From contig NZ_WTCR01000003.1 in NCBI RefSeq assembly GCF_009795715.1, positions 310,001 through 374,000 on the forward strand: 64,000 nt of DNA, given 5' to 3'. Positions within the stretch are counted from its first letter, which is position 1; every line of letters begins with the position of its first letter. Below the pieces are notes generated by a model. The model ran no database searches, was not told the origin of the DNA, and was given only the letters and a program-made list of their open reading frames with translations. This DNA is from Labilibaculum euxinicum (GTDB taxonomy: Bacteria; Bacteroidota; Bacteroidia; Bacteroidales; Marinifilaceae). A program made the translations under genes and the position numbers. Of the stretch, positions 62,920 to 64,000 are shown one piece after another.

Positions 62920-64000
62920 TTAAAATTCTAATTCCATCGCAAAATTGACAGGAACAGCTTTTCCTCGTTGTGATCCAGGTTTCCAATTTTCCATTTCGCC
63001 TGCAATTTTTGTGGCAGCTTTTGCAGCTATATCGTTGCTTTTGGTAAGGATCTGAATATTGGTTACTTCCCCTTTTTCATTTATGGTAAAACCAACAGTT
63101 GCTTTTCCTTCAAGTTTTTTGCCCTCAAAAAAGAGTTTGTTCTTTTGTTTTTGCACGTACTTTTCTAATCCGTATAATCCTTGATTGTATTGTGGCATAT
63201 CCTCTACAATAATAAAAACAGGTTCATCCGATTTTGAAAATTCTTCAGGAGCTGGTGGTGGAGGTGGAGGTACATCTCTGTCTGAAGACAATGTATTGGT
63301 GTTAATTTTAATTCCAATGACTTCTTTTTCCAGTTGAAGATTTAAAGTTTGTTCTTTCAATTGTGGATTTATTTTCATTACGGCCGTTTTGTAGCCTACA
63401 TACGAAACAACAATTTCACTTTTTGCAGATTTGGGTACATTCAGTTCAAACATTCCCTTTTTATCTGCAACAGCACCTGTTGTTGTTCCTTTTATAATTA
63501 CTGATGCACCTGTAAGCACAGTTCCATCTTCATTCCGAACAGATCCACGAACTTTAATGGTCTCTTTATTTATCGGAATAGCAGAAATATTTTCTGTTGC
63601 AGGATCAGTTACCGTAGTTTTGTATTCTGGTTCGGCAAAAGCCACCAGAAGAATAGCCAGTACAGGAATTCCCCATACCATTCGAAACAATTTGCGTTTC
63701 GCTGTTTTCTCTTTCGTCATCATTTTAAATCGGGTTGGGCCTTGGGCAGAACTAAAGTGATTGGCTAATCCAATTACCTGAGTGCCCATTAGCTGGTTAA
63801 TTAATAATGCCTGATACCTGACAGGTGAATGGCCCCGGGTTAATACACCTTCGTCAGCCAGGTATTCATGGTTTTGTTTAATTGCTCGTTCAAATAACCA
63901 TATAAACGGATTGAACCAGAAAAACACTGTTAACAGCTCTATAATGAACAGATCGATCCAATGACGCTCTTGAATGTGCACTTTTTCATGAGTTAAAATG
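62920..64000 (-). CDS. Second M56 peptidase with TonB-like C-terminal domain (5' end cut by window)
   Basis: At least 360 aa, open through the window end; the GTG at 63981 is not the start, since codons before it read ILTHEKVHIQERHW, the M56 zinc site. The Glu site (NHEYLADEG) follows, then a membrane helix (about 120-138 from the GTG), a CarboxypepD_reg-like domain (VRGSVRNEDGTVLTGASVIIKG), a proline run (PPPPPPAP) and one TonB_C domain ending WKPGSQRGKAVPVNFAMELEF. It is a paralogue of the gene at 59776 with one TonB domain instead of three. A BlaI gene is expected just beyond the window. Confidence 0.9.
   Translation of the reverse strand, partial: ILTHEKVHIQERHWIDLFIIELLTVFFWFNPFIWLFERAIKQNHEYLADEGVLTRGHSPVRYQALLINQLMGTQVIGLANHFSSAQGPTRFKMMTKEKTAKRKLFRMVWGIPVLAILLVAFAEPEYKTTVTDPATENISAIPINKETIKVRGSVRNEDGTVLTGASVIIKGTTTGAVADKKGMFELNVPKSAKSEIVVSYVGYKTAVMKINPQLKEQTLNLQLEKEVIGIKINTNTLSSDRDVPPPPPPAPEEFSKSDEPVFIIVEDMPQYNQGLYGLEKYVQKQKNKLFFEGKKLEGKATVGFTINEKGEVTNIQILTKSNDIAAKAATKIAGEMENWKPGSQRGKAVPVNFAMELEF

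Overview
The window is chromosomal DNA of an AT-rich member of the Bacteroidota, most likely an anaerobic or marine Bacteroidia. Signs of this are a SusA-like starch enzyme, LytTR/LytS and BlaI/M56-TonB regulators, a DUF3822-rsmD pair, few Shine-Dalgarno sites, and promoters of the TTTG-N19-TAnnTTTG type (best before the tRNA-Asp array at 24453-24482 and before blaI at 59342-59372). The genus cannot be fixed from sequence alone. Coding density is high. No phage, insertion sequence or CRISPR array is visible.

Layout. 1-5.8 kb: starch/alpha-glucan locus with two GH13 enzymes, one a lipoprotein cut by the window edge, flanking a LytTR regulator/histidine kinase pair; six 41-bp tandem repeats lie beside the regulator gene. 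5.8-10 kb: membrane protein, a condensation-type acyltransferase overlapping a zinc-ribbon membrane protein, a degenerate CPBP protein and a slipin. 10.4-13.1 kb: a membrane/cytidylate-kinase-like fusion with a Crp/Fnr regulator, then a secreted beta-barrel-like protein. 13.4-18.2 kb: guaB, an ErcA-like iron alcohol dehydrogenase joined to a PAS kinase, and a frameshifted GNAT gene. 18.5-19.9 kb: a YdcZ transporter, the C-terminal scrap of an outer-membrane receptor, and eight 21-bp repeats. 19.9-24.4 kb: M1 aminopeptidase, DUF1338 enzyme and five identical tRNA-Asp genes. 24.6-29.4 kb: rsmD, DUF3822, a helicase and a receiver-PP2C phosphatase.

29.4-35.8 kb: a nucleotide-sugar operon read leftward (ugd, UDP-glucuronate decarboxylase, rfbA, rfbC, rfbD, phosphoglucomutase) that lacks rfbB. 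36-43.3 kb: phnA, rpsA-STAS-rnz, a C1 peptidase, SemiSWEET and guaA. 43.4-48.2 kb: an Hpt protein with a dead receiver, a Ctp protease, a THUMP methyltransferase and a SiaB/SiaC pair. 48.3-58.7 kb: a TerB-ABCG transporter with two envelope genes, DPP IV, MATE, and an outer-membrane barrel protein whose frame only makes sense with an ATT start. 58.8-64 kb: a BlaI repressor with three clear operators driving an M56 peptidase that carries three TonB C-terminal domains, then tag, and a second M56-TonB gene cut by the window end.

The observations most worth following are the canonical intrinsic terminator embedded in the rnz coding sequence, the M56-TonB x3 protein with its operator cluster, the ATT-start barrel protein, the tRNA-Asp array whose leading copy lacks an encoded CCA, the membrane/kinase fusion with Crp/Fnr, and the acyltransferase/zinc-ribbon pair.
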